From IMG/VR virus record IMGVR_UViG_3300022074_000027, positions 1 to 64,000 of that record: DNA of 64,000 nt, one strand, 5' to 3'. Both the position numbers and the translations under genes were made by a program. The notes under the pieces were generated by a model, which searched no databases, was not told where the DNA came from, and saw only the letters and a list, made by a program, of their open reading frames with translations. This DNA is from a virus. Of the stretch, positions 29,638 through 39,247 are shown piece by piece. Positions within the stretch are counted from its first letter, which is position 1, and each line of letters starts with the position of its first letter.

Positions 29638-29877
29638 TTAACCCTTTTTCTTTTTGGGGATGCTACTGTCGCTATCCACAACGACACCACTATTATTCAT
29701 TAAGTCTTGCAGAAACAAGTCACATTGTTGAATAGCACCACTAATTGCATGGTGCTGTGCAACAAGATTAGTTTTCTCTGCATCAAGTTTATTTAATTGT
29801 TCTTTCACCGTTGACAAATCACTTTCAAGTGTTTGCTTACGAATATTAATTTCAGTTTCAGTCAATTGACCAGCCAT
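29638..29877 (-). CDS. Small coiled-coil protein (79 aa)
   Basis: 79 residues: a heptad helix (TLESDLSTVKEQLNKLDAEK) and a basic end (PKKKKG). Found between two putative fibre/decoration genes. May be a chaperone or oligomerisation factor. Function unknown. Confidence 0.6.
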   Translation of the reverse strand: MAGQLTETEINIRKQTLESDLSTVKEQLNKLDAEKTNLVAQHHAISGAIQQCDLFLQDLMNNSGVVVDSDSSIPKKKKG

Positions 29878-29915
29878 TATTTACTCCATTATTTAAAATT
29901 ATATACTATTATATA

Positions 29916-31424
29916 TTAACTATCTGGGGTTGCAATATCTTCTGCATCACCAGAAATACTTGAAGCGGCAACTAGAGTTTCATAATGAACTCTACCAGCA
30001 CGACCACCAGTACCTACAGTTTTCTTAACCCAACCAATATGAGCAACTTCTCTACTATCTACATCACCGTCAAGACCTAAACCTTGAGATGCAACAGCAG
30101 TACATTGTGTAGCACCAGTTACAATTGTAAAGGTTTGAGCGTTATGACCAGTACCAATATTAATTGCAGTTCCACCAGAGGTAGCAGCAATCTTAAACGT
30201 ATTGTCAGTTTTATCTCTTACGAATACAGTTTGAGCATCAGTTACGTTAGTCATCAAAGTACCACCACCAACTTGGTTGTAAGTAATTTGGTCTGTATCA
30301 GATAAACCATGTCCAGCAAATGTGATAACATTTGAACTAGCGTTTACTGCACTTGTAGGAATAGTCATTTTTGGAACTTCTACTGTTACAGTAGGAACTG
30401 CTTGATAGTCAGAACCACCGTCAGTTACAGTTACACCAGTTACTTCACCACCAGAGATGGTTGCTGTACCAGTTGCAGTATCACCAACAAATGTTTGTGC
30501 ATTGTTACCAGCACCATCAATATCTAGTGCAGTACCAGAATTTGCATTTGAAAGTGAAGATGCAATTTTAAATGCAGTAGTTGAACCAGTATTGATTACA
30601 AAAACTGCTGTACTATCTGCAAGGTTAGAACCACCAACAGTCATATTTGTACCACCAGAAGTATATGTTAACTTCGTACCAGTTCTCATATTGTGTCCAG
30701 CATCTACAGTAATTGTATCATCAGTAGTTGAAACTTTTGCAGTTGCAATAGTTCTTGTAGTCGGAGCTGCAACAGTAATTGTAGGTGCTTGAACATATCT
30801 TGCACCACTTACATTAACTGCAATATCTGTAACATTATCGACACCAGCAAGAGATTCAGCAGATGTAATACCTAAGATATTTGCATCAATATGTGGTGCT
30901 GAAGAAGCAAAGTTAATTGGTGGTCTTGTTACTGTACACGCAGAACCACTATTTGTAGATGGCGAAAAGTCTTCAGTAATAGTAAATGCTTTTGTTGATG
31001 TACCAGAAAATGACTGTGCGTTATTTCCAGTTCCAGTAATATCAATCTGTGTTCCACCAGCAGTTGCAGATAGTGTAAATGCGTTTGCACTTGATACAGT
31101 CTTTACAAAAAAGATTGTATCATCTGTTAAACCAGCAATTGCAGTTCCACCATTTGCTTGGTAAACTACTTCTTGGTTTGCAACAAATCCATGATTTGTT
31201 ATAGTTACTTGTTCGTTAGATGCATTGACAGCAGATGTTGCAACAACTCTATTAGGTTGGATATCTTTTACCCTTACCTTATCACCGTTGTCATCAATGA
31301 CAATGTCACCCACTTTAATTTCTGATGTATCAGCACTTGAGTTACCTTGTACAATTGCACTTCCATTTGTGAAAGTATATGTACCAGTTAACGCAGAACC
31401 GTCATCCATACTCCATGAGCTCAT
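29916..31424 (-). CDS. Repeat-containing virion surface protein
   Basis: 502 residues, Thr/Ala/Gly/Val rich, predicted all-beta. An N-terminal segment (GTYTFTNGSAIVQGN, IKVGDIVIDDNGDKVRV) precedes three ~80-residue repeats at about 64-141, 229-313 and 358-433, each ending in G-x-G-(N/H)-NAQ-(S/T)-F. A second short repeat (ARYVQAPTITVAAP and SDYQAVPTVTVEVP) lies between them. This is typical of fibre, whisker or capsid-decoration proteins. Behind a late-like CATAAATA. No catalytic motif. Confidence 0.7.
   Translation of the reverse strand: MSSWSMDDGSALTGTYTFTNGSAIVQGNSSADTSEIKVGDIVIDDNGDKVRVKDIQPNRVVATSAVNASNEQVTITNHGFVANQEVVYQANGGTAIAGLTDDTIFFVKTVSSANAFTLSATAGGTQIDITGTGNNAQSFSGTSTKAFTITEDFSPSTNSGSACTVTRPPINFASSAPHIDANILGITSAESLAGVDNVTDIAVNVSGARYVQAPTITVAAPTTRTIATAKVSTTDDTITVDAGHNMRTGTKLTYTSGGTNMTVGGSNLADSTAVFVINTGSTTAFKIASSLSNANSGTALDIDGAGNNAQTFVGDTATGTATISGGEVTGVTVTDGGSDYQAVPTVTVEVPKMTIPTSAVNASSNVITFAGHGLSDTDQITYNQVGGGTLMTNVTDAQTVFVRDKTDNTFKIAATSGGTAINIGTGHNAQTFTIVTGATQCTAVASQGLGLDGDVDSREVAHIGWVKKTVGTGGRAGRVHYETLVAASSISGDAEDIATPDS
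30126..31235 (-). repeat. Three internal protein repeats within the surface protein
   Basis: Residues 64-141, 229-313 and 358-433 of the 502-aa protein. Shared landmarks are VNAS, (N/G)HG(F/L), a FxVxx(T/K) strand, AFTLSA/AFKIAS/TFKIAA, and the closing NAQ(S/T)F. Divergence between copies indicates old duplication. Confidence 0.7.
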
Positions 31425-31458
31425 TAGTTTTCTCCTCGTTATAGTATATACTACTTCT

Positions 31459-31466
31459 ATTTATGT
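31459..31466 (-). promoter_or_regulatory. Late-promoter variant CATAAATA
   Basis: One mismatch from TATAAATA, 35 bp upstream of the repeat-rich surface protein. May be a secondary late promoter inside the structural block. Confidence 0.45.
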
Positions 31467-32000
31467 TTATTTGAAACCTAACTGTTTCAATTGTGCAATA
31501 GTGTTACTTGGGGATGTATGATGAATCCCAATTCCACCTTTTGCTTTCCATTCATTCACATTTTTAATATAATCGTCTATAAGTAAGTTAGGTTTACCAT
31601 CATTTGTCATTGCGTACTTTTGTTTATCCTCTCGCAATACTAGATGAATTCTACTTCTTTTTGTCAATTTGGCTTTACTACTTAACCACTTAAACTTACC
31701 CTTTCTAGAGTTTGCATCTTTGGTTGAGTACGCAGATAAAATATGTGCATCATATTTATCAATAAATGTCCACATTTTCTTTGCACCAGGCATCCATTCT
31801 AAACTTTCCCAAAAATCTTTTTTTGCAGATATCTTAGGCCACTTAGTACCTTTATCTGCTTTTGGAAAAGGAACACCAAGTACACTCTCTGCACCCTTTA
31901 AAAAATCACATAATACCATATCCATATCACAATAGATAGTTGGTAACTCATCAACCTCTTCAACTATGTTGGTTGTATACACATCATAAAACGTCTTCAC
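31467..32000 (-). CDS. HAD-superfamily phosphatase (5'-nucleotidase type)
   Basis: 177 residues. HAD motif I is YCDMDMVLCDF (nucleophile Asp25, acid Asp27). The middle has HILSAYSTK (motif II Ser) and KGKFKWL. Near the end LLIDDYIKNVNEW holds the motif IV Asp pair. NT5C-like nucleotidases dephosphorylate nucleoside monophosphates. A nucleotide-metabolism role is inferred. Its position inside the structural block is unusual. Confidence 0.82.
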   Translation of the reverse strand: MKTFYDVYTTNIVEEVDELPTIYCDMDMVLCDFLKGAESVLGVPFPKADKGTKWPKISAKKDFWESLEWMPGAKKMWTFIDKYDAHILSAYSTKDANSRKGKFKWLSSKAKLTKRSRIHLVLREDKQKYAMTNDGKPNLLIDDYIKNVNEWKAKGGIGIHHTSPSNTIAQLKQLGFK

Positions 32001-32001
32001 T

Positions 32002-35000
32002 TTACACTCTATTCCTCTCGTTTTTTACTTTAGGCATTTTAGGTGACATATCAACTGGAGTCATTTCTTTGCCAGTATCCGTCATCTTCTTTGTACCATC
32101 CTTCTTACTCTTTGTCAAGTCTTTTTTTTTAGTGTCCTCATCATCACTATGAGTATCTTCACCCCAGACTTTTAAAATAGAATCTCGTAAAGAACCTTTC
32201 TTAGTTTCAAGATATCTTTCGTACTCAACTGTAGAAAACTCTTCATTTTTCTTTTTCTTTTTGAAAGGCTCATACTTATCTGGATTAGATTGTTTTCCCT
32301 CTGTACCGATTGATTTTGAAATTGCCTTACGTCTTTTGTGTAAGAACTTATCAGAGTCATCAACATCTCCGTCATTGTCAATGTCCTTGTCCTTACGGTC
32401 AGCAAACTTCTTTTTAACTGCTTTAGGTTGAACTGCATCAAGACCATCACCATCATCAGACTTGTCGTTCTTGTTAGTTTCAGAATTTAATGCTTCTTCA
32501 ACATCATATTCTTTACCACCGATAGTAAATGTTTTTTCACCATTCTTTTTTGCCATTTTAGCTGCATAGATAAAGTTATTTTCTTTCTTTGGTTTCTCAC
32601 CTCTCTCTTTTTTAGAAATTGCAATCGCAGCTTGTTGTGCAGGCGATACTGCTTCTTTCCACATTTCTAAAACAGTATCTTTTAATGATAAGTTACCATC
32701 AGTTAGTTTTTCAGTCATTTCACTCTCCTTAAATTCTTCTTTTCTTGTTGGTTCTGGGTCATCAAACATATTTGCATTTTTAACTGTAACTTGAGTAATC
32801 TTTACTGGTTTGGGTGCTCTCTTTGCATATGCTTCTGCATCTTTTTTGTCTTTATAGACTGCCATACCAGAAGTATTACCTTTACCAAATTCAACTTTAA
32901 AACCTTTTAATGCTTCATCAAGTACATAATCTTCTCTTCTGATTTTACCAAGTTTGTTTATATCTGCTGCTTTATAATTGTGTTTAAGCATAAGTCTTGA
33001 CATTGCCATCATACTAACAAAAGGTATATCTGCTTTATATAATTGTTCTAAACCATCTTTATTTGAGTCAATTTTATCGAATATTTTCATTAAAGGTGTT
33101 GGATTAATCTTTTTACCCTTCATAGGTTCATATGCTTTTTTAAGTTTATTAATCATGTCATCACTAAACTTTGCTTCTTTTACTGCCTTTTCCAAATCTT
33201 TTGCTTGTCCAGCATGAGCATCACTTGCACCTTTTAATTTTTTAATAATTTCTTTTACCTTTGGTTCATCTTCTTTATCAAGTGCTTCTTTAATATCATC
33301 AATAGATGCACCCATGTCACCAATTGCAAATGTTACTTTTCCATCTCTTCTATATAAGAAACTTTTTACACCAGTTGGGTTTGCACGATTCTTTAATGTG
33401 ATTTTCTCTGTACCATTTCTCAAAGTATTTTTAGATACCACAAGATAAGTACTAAAATCTTGGTCTTTTCCAATTGATGAACTCTTTTTAATCTGAACAG
33501 TTGATTTTGGTTTTAGTTTATCAAAAATCTTATTCAATTTAGGGTCGTTCATTTTAAGTTCATTCATCTCAACTCCTTCTATAATTCCTAAGTCCTTTAA
33601 CTCCTTTGGTGTTTTTGCAAGTGCGTTCATCTTCTCTAATGTCTTATCAGAAATTTTCTTTTTGATAGGGTGCATTGTTGACTTTGTTCTTCTTGCAATA
33701 TCTAATGCATCTTTTTTATCAGATGCATATCCTTGGACTTTACCTTGCATATTAATTAGAACATACTTCATATCCATCTCATCAAGTTCAACTTCTTCTC
33801 CAAACAAATCAGGCTGTCCACTACGAAATTTCTCTGCTTCTTTAGCACTATTATGTGGTTTACCAATATCCACAAACTTACCTTTGGTCATTTTTTGAAT
33901 TTGGAATTTACCATCTTTAGTCTTGATAATTTTAATAGTTCCCTCTTTGGATGCTTCATCAAGTACAATCTCTTCACCCATTCTAAGTTGTTTACCAACC
34001 ATCTTTGATACATTTAACATATCACGGTATGACTTGGAAATCATTGTAACAAACTTTTCTTTATCTCTAGGTTTCTGAATTTTGTCATGAGCTCTGGTAA
34101 GTAAAGTTAAAATCTTTGGGTCTACCTTTTGCGACTTACCATCTTCAAACTCAATAGGTTTAGTACCCTTAGAATCTAATGATTGTCTCATCTGCATAAT
34201 CATATTTTTCATTGCAGACTTCTTATCAGTATCAGATGCTTTAGGTTCGTCTATATCAGCAGGGTCTACTTTTCTACCTCTACCCATAGCTCTCATTGCG
34301 TCTGCACGAGCAGATGCTTCTTTGACTACACTTCTAATATCGTCATCTTCAATCTTAAACTGTTTGATTGCTTTATCTTCTGCATCATCTTCGTTTTTTG
34401 CATTTACAGTTTTAGAAAAAAGTTTACCCCCCTTGGAGTAGTTTACTTGGAACTTTGCTTCACCAATTTCAACACTCTCACCTAATTTCTTTAATCCAAT
34501 CTTTTTTGCTAAGTCTTTTGCGTCTGCACCAGTATTATATGCGTTACTTTTAATTCTATCTTTAAACCAGTTAATAATTACTGGTCTTGCATCACCATTT
34601 GGATTTTTATTACCAGCAACATAAAGAGAATCAAACAACTCATCATCACCTAGTAATCTATACAGTTGATTAGTTGCATCATCACCTTCTTTACCTAATT
34701 TAAATTTTTTGGACATTAACTTTTTAAGTTTATCTACATCACCTTTTTCATCTGCCATTGCCCAAGTGCCTTCTTTAATCTCAAGTTGTTCTTTATACAT
34801 ATTCAACTCAAATGGTTTTGAACCACCTTTGTTGTAAACTTGGATTTGTAGGTTTCCACCTTTACCTTTTAGTCTGTACTTATTCGTTTTACCTTCAGAT
34901 GGTTTTCTTGGGCCAGTTGCAACTTTTCTATCTATTTCATTTTTGTCAACTGTAATTCCTAATTTCTTTTGTGCGTAATCATATGCGTGTTGCATTGCAC

Positions 35001-35091
35001 CAGAAAAAGTCTTGTGATACAAGTCATATTTTTCATTTTGTTGTTGCACCTCTGCGAGTGCTTGACTCATTGTTTTTGCATATCTAGTCAT
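32002..35091 (-). CDS. Large multidomain structural protein
   Basis: 1029 residues, highly charged (Lys/Asp/Glu). The N-terminal domain has MSQALAEVQQQNEKYDLYHK and a KYRLKGKGGNLQIQVYNKGG strand set. Several short alpha/beta modules follow, separated by acidic linkers such as EEVELDEM, which resemble the (L/I)-x-E sites cut by T4-type prohead protease. Near residues ~905-935 an EF-hand-like loop, DIDNDGDVDDSDKF, could bind calcium. The C-terminus is basic/acidic low complexity. Likely an internal head or scaffold-associated virion protein. The inference rests on composition and location. Confidence 0.6.
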   Translation of the reverse strand: MTRYAKTMSQALAEVQQQNEKYDLYHKTFSGAMQHAYDYAQKKLGITVDKNEIDRKVATGPRKPSEGKTNKYRLKGKGGNLQIQVYNKGGSKPFELNMYKEQLEIKEGTWAMADEKGDVDKLKKLMSKKFKLGKEGDDATNQLYRLLGDDELFDSLYVAGNKNPNGDARPVIINWFKDRIKSNAYNTGADAKDLAKKIGLKKLGESVEIGEAKFQVNYSKGGKLFSKTVNAKNEDDAEDKAIKQFKIEDDDIRSVVKEASARADAMRAMGRGRKVDPADIDEPKASDTDKKSAMKNMIMQMRQSLDSKGTKPIEFEDGKSQKVDPKILTLLTRAHDKIQKPRDKEKFVTMISKSYRDMLNVSKMVGKQLRMGEEIVLDEASKEGTIKIIKTKDGKFQIQKMTKGKFVDIGKPHNSAKEAEKFRSGQPDLFGEEVELDEMDMKYVLINMQGKVQGYASDKKDALDIARRTKSTMHPIKKKISDKTLEKMNALAKTPKELKDLGIIEGVEMNELKMNDPKLNKIFDKLKPKSTVQIKKSSSIGKDQDFSTYLVVSKNTLRNGTEKITLKNRANPTGVKSFLYRRDGKVTFAIGDMGASIDDIKEALDKEDEPKVKEIIKKLKGASDAHAGQAKDLEKAVKEAKFSDDMINKLKKAYEPMKGKKINPTPLMKIFDKIDSNKDGLEQLYKADIPFVSMMAMSRLMLKHNYKAADINKLGKIRREDYVLDEALKGFKVEFGKGNTSGMAVYKDKKDAEAYAKRAPKPVKITQVTVKNANMFDDPEPTRKEEFKESEMTEKLTDGNLSLKDTVLEMWKEAVSPAQQAAIAISKKERGEKPKKENNFIYAAKMAKKNGEKTFTIGGKEYDVEEALNSETNKNDKSDDGDGLDAVQPKAVKKKFADRKDKDIDNDGDVDDSDKFLHKRRKAISKSIGTEGKQSNPDKYEPFKKKKKNEEFSTVEYERYLETKKGSLRDSILKVWGEDTHSDDEDTKKKDLTKSKKDGTKKMTDTGKEMTPVDMSPKMPKVKNERNRV

Positions 35092-35101
35092 ATTTTTTTC
35101 C

Positions 35102-37612
35102 TTAGTTATCTACTTTTGAACCAGCACGCCATTGAAAACAACTCCAATATCTTGCTTTCCATTTAGGGCCAGGGTTCGTATCACATTGGTGTCTTGCACG
35201 AAAATTCTTTCTTGCGCCTGGGTCATCACGATTAATACTCATATTTGGGTCACCAAATCTAACTACAACCACTTTGCCCTTTTCGTTTTTTACATAAACC
35301 TTAAACTTTTTATTAGGGTTTTCACTTGTACGAATAGGGTCATTTAATTTGACCTTCTTACCTTGATACTCTGCCTGTTCCACCATGTGGTCATACAAAC
35401 TCTCTGAAAGTTTTAATAACATTCTTTCGTATGTATTATTTAGGTTTTTCTCCCATTCGTCACCATATCGTTCCATATATGATTGTCTAGTATCATCATC
35501 TAAATACCAATCTTCAATTGATTCTTTCTTCGCTTTCTTCTTCTTTTTATATCCACCTGCTTTGATTTTTGCTTGTAAATCTGGGTCTGCTTTACCACCA
35601 GTTAACATTGAGTTAACTCTTGCAAATGCCCATTGTTGTGGAGTAGTGCCTGGTCTATGTCCAGTTTTCCATGCAGCCATTCCTCTATCATAACTTTTCT
35701 TGAGAATACCATATGGAACACCAGTTTTTTCTGATTTAGTAACAAGTCCAGCAATCTTTTCGTCAAGTTGAAAACTCTCACTTAAATCAGTTCTACCAAA
35801 TCCAAGTTTAGGATTACCTTTTATCATTGAATCTAGATGCATCTTCATATAAGAATCTACTTCTTTTGCAATACCAATCTCTTCTGCTTTAGTGATTATC
35901 TTATCATATAATATTTCTGCTTTCTTTTTTTGTTCTTCACTTGCACCATTTGTATCCATGGCTTCTTTTTCCATCTTATAGAAAACATCTTGCATACGAG
36001 TAAGTTCTTCTGCACCATCTTTACTTGCGTGTTTCTTCATTACTTTTTGTGCAGAACCACACATATAGAAAAACTTTGTAGTGTAATCACCTACGGTAAT
36101 TTCGTGTTCTGGTTGTTCATCAATTTCTTTTTGAACATCTGCAGCAATTTTTTGTAAACTCTTTCTTCTCATAAATTTGGTTTGACCAGCTTTACCTTTT
36201 TTTGGTAACATGAGATTAGGAAGTTTTTTATCTTTTTTCAGAGTAGACTTTTCATTTGTTTCATCTGGAGAAGAATATGGGTCAATCTCTTTTGTATGGT
36301 CAAAATAATCTTTACCTATATCGTAAGATTCACCTTGAGCTCTTTTAATCTGGTCAGAAGTAGGCGCACCCTTCTCGCCTTTCTTTCTCATCTTTTCACC
36401 AGAACCCCTTGCAATTCTTTCTTTCTTCTTTCTGATATTATCCCAAAGACCTTCTTTCTTTGCCATCTTAGTAAGAGTTGCATAGTATATTGACTTACCT
36501 TCTTCTTCACCGTATCTATCAATGAAGTCTTTCATGTCAATATCTTTTTCGTATTTCTTTAGTTTATCTTTTTCTGCGTCAGTAAGTTTTCTCTCACCAT
36601 ACATCTGTTTAAACTTTTTGGTATACTGAGATGGTTTAGTTTTCTTATCAGAATCGCCAGGAGCAGGTTTATATGAAGATGGGTCATTATCTGGTTTGTC
36701 AGCACCTTTTGCGAAAAATCTTGCTCTTGCAGTTTTAGTAGATTTTGACATATCTTTTCCACCAACACCTTTTGCATAATACTTTGCTGGTTGAGTACCT
36801 TTCATATCCTCAACATCATCTTCTTGTTTAGTCTTTGTAATCTTTTTTGCTTCAATTAAATCAGTAATCCATGCTTTATGTAAACCATCACTTGTTTCCA
36901 TAACAACATAGTTTGTACCTTTGCGAATAACTTTACCATCAATACCATCTGTAGTTGTTACTTCTTCATTAACATTAAATATCTCACCACGAATATATGC
37001 ATCTCTTAACATTTCTTCGAATGTCCAGTTCTGTTCTTTCAGACCCATACCATCTCTAACATCTTTAAATAGTTTCTCACCTTGTTTAAAACCAGATGGT
37101 AGTCCTTGTTTAAAACTGTCGTAGTTATTCTCTCCTGCTGCAGCTCTCATCTTAGATGCAGACATACCAGATACATCATCTGCATCTGGGTCTCTATCTC
37201 CAGCAGAAACTACTTTGATAGAATTGAAATCGTAGAAACCATGAGTTCCCTTTTTACCGTTATATTTGTTAAGTAGAGTTTCAAACTCTTTTACTCTATC
37301 AGAACCAACAACCATAGTTACATCTGTATAACCTTGGTCATATAATATATTTGATATCTCAAAAACTTGTCTTGCTTTTGACACAATAATATTTTTTGCA
37401 TATCGTGGAAACATCTTTTTCATGTATGCAACTTTTTTAGGGAAAGATAATGGATTCTTTTTAGGGTCTTGAGTTTGAGATGGAAATACCATAATAGTTC
37501 CACCTTGAGCAGCAAGTGCTTTGATTAATTTTTCGTGTCCAGTTGTTGGGGGATTGAATCTACCAAAAGTAAAAGAAACTTTTTTAGTTTGTTGTTCGAA
37601 CAATCTAAGCAT
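35102..37612 (-). CDS. NMNAT-like nucleotidyltransferase fused to a structural region
   Basis: 836 residues from ATG 37612 behind a perfect AAGGAGG. Residues ~10-160 form a nucleotidyltransferase domain of the NMNAT/cytidylyltransferase type: FTFGRFNPPTTGHEKL (GRFNPPTTGH at 17-26) and the second motif SASKMR at 151-156. NMNAT enzymes join NMN or nicotinate mononucleotide with ATP to make NAD. The rest is basic/acidic with a GMAAWKTGHRPGTTPQQWA block and a C-terminal domain (RHQCDTNPGPKWKARYW). It overlaps the basic 134-aa gene by 8 bp. Confidence 0.72.
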   Translation of the reverse strand: MLRLFEQQTKKVSFTFGRFNPPTTGHEKLIKALAAQGGTIMVFPSQTQDPKKNPLSFPKKVAYMKKMFPRYAKNIIVSKARQVFEISNILYDQGYTDVTMVVGSDRVKEFETLLNKYNGKKGTHGFYDFNSIKVVSAGDRDPDADDVSGMSASKMRAAAGENNYDSFKQGLPSGFKQGEKLFKDVRDGMGLKEQNWTFEEMLRDAYIRGEIFNVNEEVTTTDGIDGKVIRKGTNYVVMETSDGLHKAWITDLIEAKKITKTKQEDDVEDMKGTQPAKYYAKGVGGKDMSKSTKTARARFFAKGADKPDNDPSSYKPAPGDSDKKTKPSQYTKKFKQMYGERKLTDAEKDKLKKYEKDIDMKDFIDRYGEEEGKSIYYATLTKMAKKEGLWDNIRKKKERIARGSGEKMRKKGEKGAPTSDQIKRAQGESYDIGKDYFDHTKEIDPYSSPDETNEKSTLKKDKKLPNLMLPKKGKAGQTKFMRRKSLQKIAADVQKEIDEQPEHEITVGDYTTKFFYMCGSAQKVMKKHASKDGAEELTRMQDVFYKMEKEAMDTNGASEEQKKKAEILYDKIITKAEEIGIAKEVDSYMKMHLDSMIKGNPKLGFGRTDLSESFQLDEKIAGLVTKSEKTGVPYGILKKSYDRGMAAWKTGHRPGTTPQQWAFARVNSMLTGGKADPDLQAKIKAGGYKKKKKAKKESIEDWYLDDDTRQSYMERYGDEWEKNLNNTYERMLLKLSESLYDHMVEQAEYQGKKVKLNDPIRTSENPNKKFKVYVKNEKGKVVVVRFGDPNMSINRDDPGARKNFRARHQCDTNPGPKWKARYWSCFQWRAGSKVDN

Positions 37613-38009
37613 TTTTCTGTGCCTCCTTGTTCTTTGCAATTCTTTTTGATTCACCACCTTTAAGTTTTAGTAATAACTTCTTTGCAATTTTGTCGATTAC
37701 TTTACGTTTCTTTGCAACGATTGTTTGGTCAATCTTAATTCTTTTTGAAAGAGGCATTTCTTTATAATCTGCAGCACCTAATGACCTTTTGATAACCATC
37801 ATTTTTGCTTGTTTCTGTGCAGCCTTTTGAAGTTTTTCTGGACTTCTTCTTCTAACCATAGACCTTTTCTTTGCAAGTTTAACTGAAGGTTTTCTTGCAA
37901 GTAACTTCATTCTTCTCGCCATCTTTCTGCGAGTTTGCATAGCTTGTGCTGGAGATTGTTTTTCGTCAAAAGAATTAACTTCTGAATATAATTCGTTTAA
38001 AGTTTTCAT
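37605..38009 (-). CDS. Very basic helical protein (134 aa)
   Basis: 134 residues, extremely Lys/Arg-rich (RRKMARRMKLLARKPS, KKRSMVRRRSPEKLQK, IDKIAKKLLLKLKGG), with regular helix. ATG 38009 overlaps the upstream stop as ATGA. Probably binds DNA or RNA, perhaps packaged with the genome like T4 internal proteins. The latter is inference. Confidence 0.65.
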   Translation of the reverse strand: MKTLNELYSEVNSFDEKQSPAQAMQTRRKMARRMKLLARKPSVKLAKKRSMVRRRSPEKLQKAAQKQAKMMVIKRSLGAADYKEMPLSKRIKIDQTIVAKKRKVIDKIAKKLLLKLKGGESKRIAKNKEAQKNA

Positions 38010-39247
38010 TTGTCCCATGCCTTTATTGCAGTAAAGTTATTAAAACTAAATTCCATTCTATCAACTAACTTTACAGCATCACCAGATATTCTATCAATTG
38101 CAACATATCCCTCTGGATTTACAACTTTAAATCCATTTGAGGTCTTGATAAAAGTATCTGTTAAACCTTTAACACTATTTAGTTTCTTTACGATTTCCAT
38201 CTTAGCATTTACTAAATGCATTTGGAAAGTAATAACTTGTTGTAAATTACCCAAGTCTTTTTTAAATTCTCTTAGGTATTCTACTTTCTTTGTTTCCAGA
38301 ACATCTTTAGATTTCTGGGTTTTTAGTTTATCAATCTCTTTTTGGAAATGATTCTCTACATGAATAACATATCCATTTGCGTGTCCTCTGGGGTCTTTGA
38401 TTGCTTCACCCACACGAACCTTTGTATTGTTATATGTTTTAAGACTTGCACCCACCAACTTACCAGTAAGAGAATCTTGTAAGGCTAAAAACTTCTTTAG
38501 TCTAATTGCATTAATTCTTTGGAATGTTTTACCAGCATTAGATAAGTGTGAAGTAACCACAGCAGTTTCTTTTGCAGTCATTGTTGCAGTACCAGATGCA
38601 TCTTTATATGTTGCATCATCCATCCAAACAGATGAACTTTTTGATAGTTTACTAATGTTCGCACCAAATGATGCTTTCATATCTTGTAGTGTAGAACCAG
38701 TATATGTTGTGTGCCATACAATACCAATCTTTGCACTATTAATACTTTTACCAATATCAGATGTTGGGTCTACTGCATATACAATTGTGTTAGGTTGAAA
38801 TGTAATAAAAGACTTACCATCAATCTTTTCTTTACCTTTGTCTTCAGAGGTAAACATTAAATCACCTTGAAGAACATTTTTAATACCCAACTTAGAAAAC
38901 TCTGTAAATGAAGTTGTAAACTTTGATTTTAAAGTACCACTCAACTCAGCTGCATCTTCAATTTCTTTGACACTTTTATAAAGTAATGGTTTTTCATTGA
39001 ATACTGATTTCTTTGCAACAAAGAACTTACCATCACTTGGGTCTGTTCCAGCAAATATTGCAGGCGCTCCGTCCCATTTGACTGTCATGTTGACTGAAGA
39101 CCTTGCTTCACCAGCAAGCATATCTCTTAGTGAACGAACAAAGTTAATTGCAGCTCTACCCCCAGGCACACCAAAGTTTAATATCTCATCTTCGATATGT
39201 TCTAAGTGTAGGTTCTTACCCTCTTTTCCTTCAAATAAATAAATCAT
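38006..39247 (-). CDS. Putative ligase-like nucleotidyltransferase
   Basis: 413 residues. TVKWDGAPAIFAG at 55-67 matches motif I (K-x-D-G) of DNA/RNA ligases and capping enzymes, with Lys57 as possible AMP attachment site. VLQGDLMFT and the NGYVIHVEN segment resemble motifs III and IV. The C-terminal part is helical. The protein is conserved in the structural block of marine T4-like phages, where it is usually left unnamed. Ligase activity is inference from motif order. It lies between the basic protein and the 366-aa protein with 1-4-bp overlaps. Confidence 0.6.
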   Translation of the reverse strand: MIYLFEGKEGKNLHLEHIEDEILNFGVPGGRAAINFVRSLRDMLAGEARSSVNMTVKWDGAPAIFAGTDPSDGKFFVAKKSVFNEKPLLYKSVKEIEDAAELSGTLKSKFTTSFTEFSKLGIKNVLQGDLMFTSEDKGKEKIDGKSFITFQPNTIVYAVDPTSDIGKSINSAKIGIVWHTTYTGSTLQDMKASFGANISKLSKSSSVWMDDATYKDASGTATMTAKETAVVTSHLSNAGKTFQRINAIRLKKFLALQDSLTGKLVGASLKTYNNTKVRVGEAIKDPRGHANGYVIHVENHFQKEIDKLKTQKSKDVLETKKVEYLREFKKDLGNLQQVITFQMHLVNAKMEIVKKLNSVKGLTDTFIKTSNGFKVVNPEGYVAIDRISGDAVKLVDRMEFSFNNFTAIKAWDK

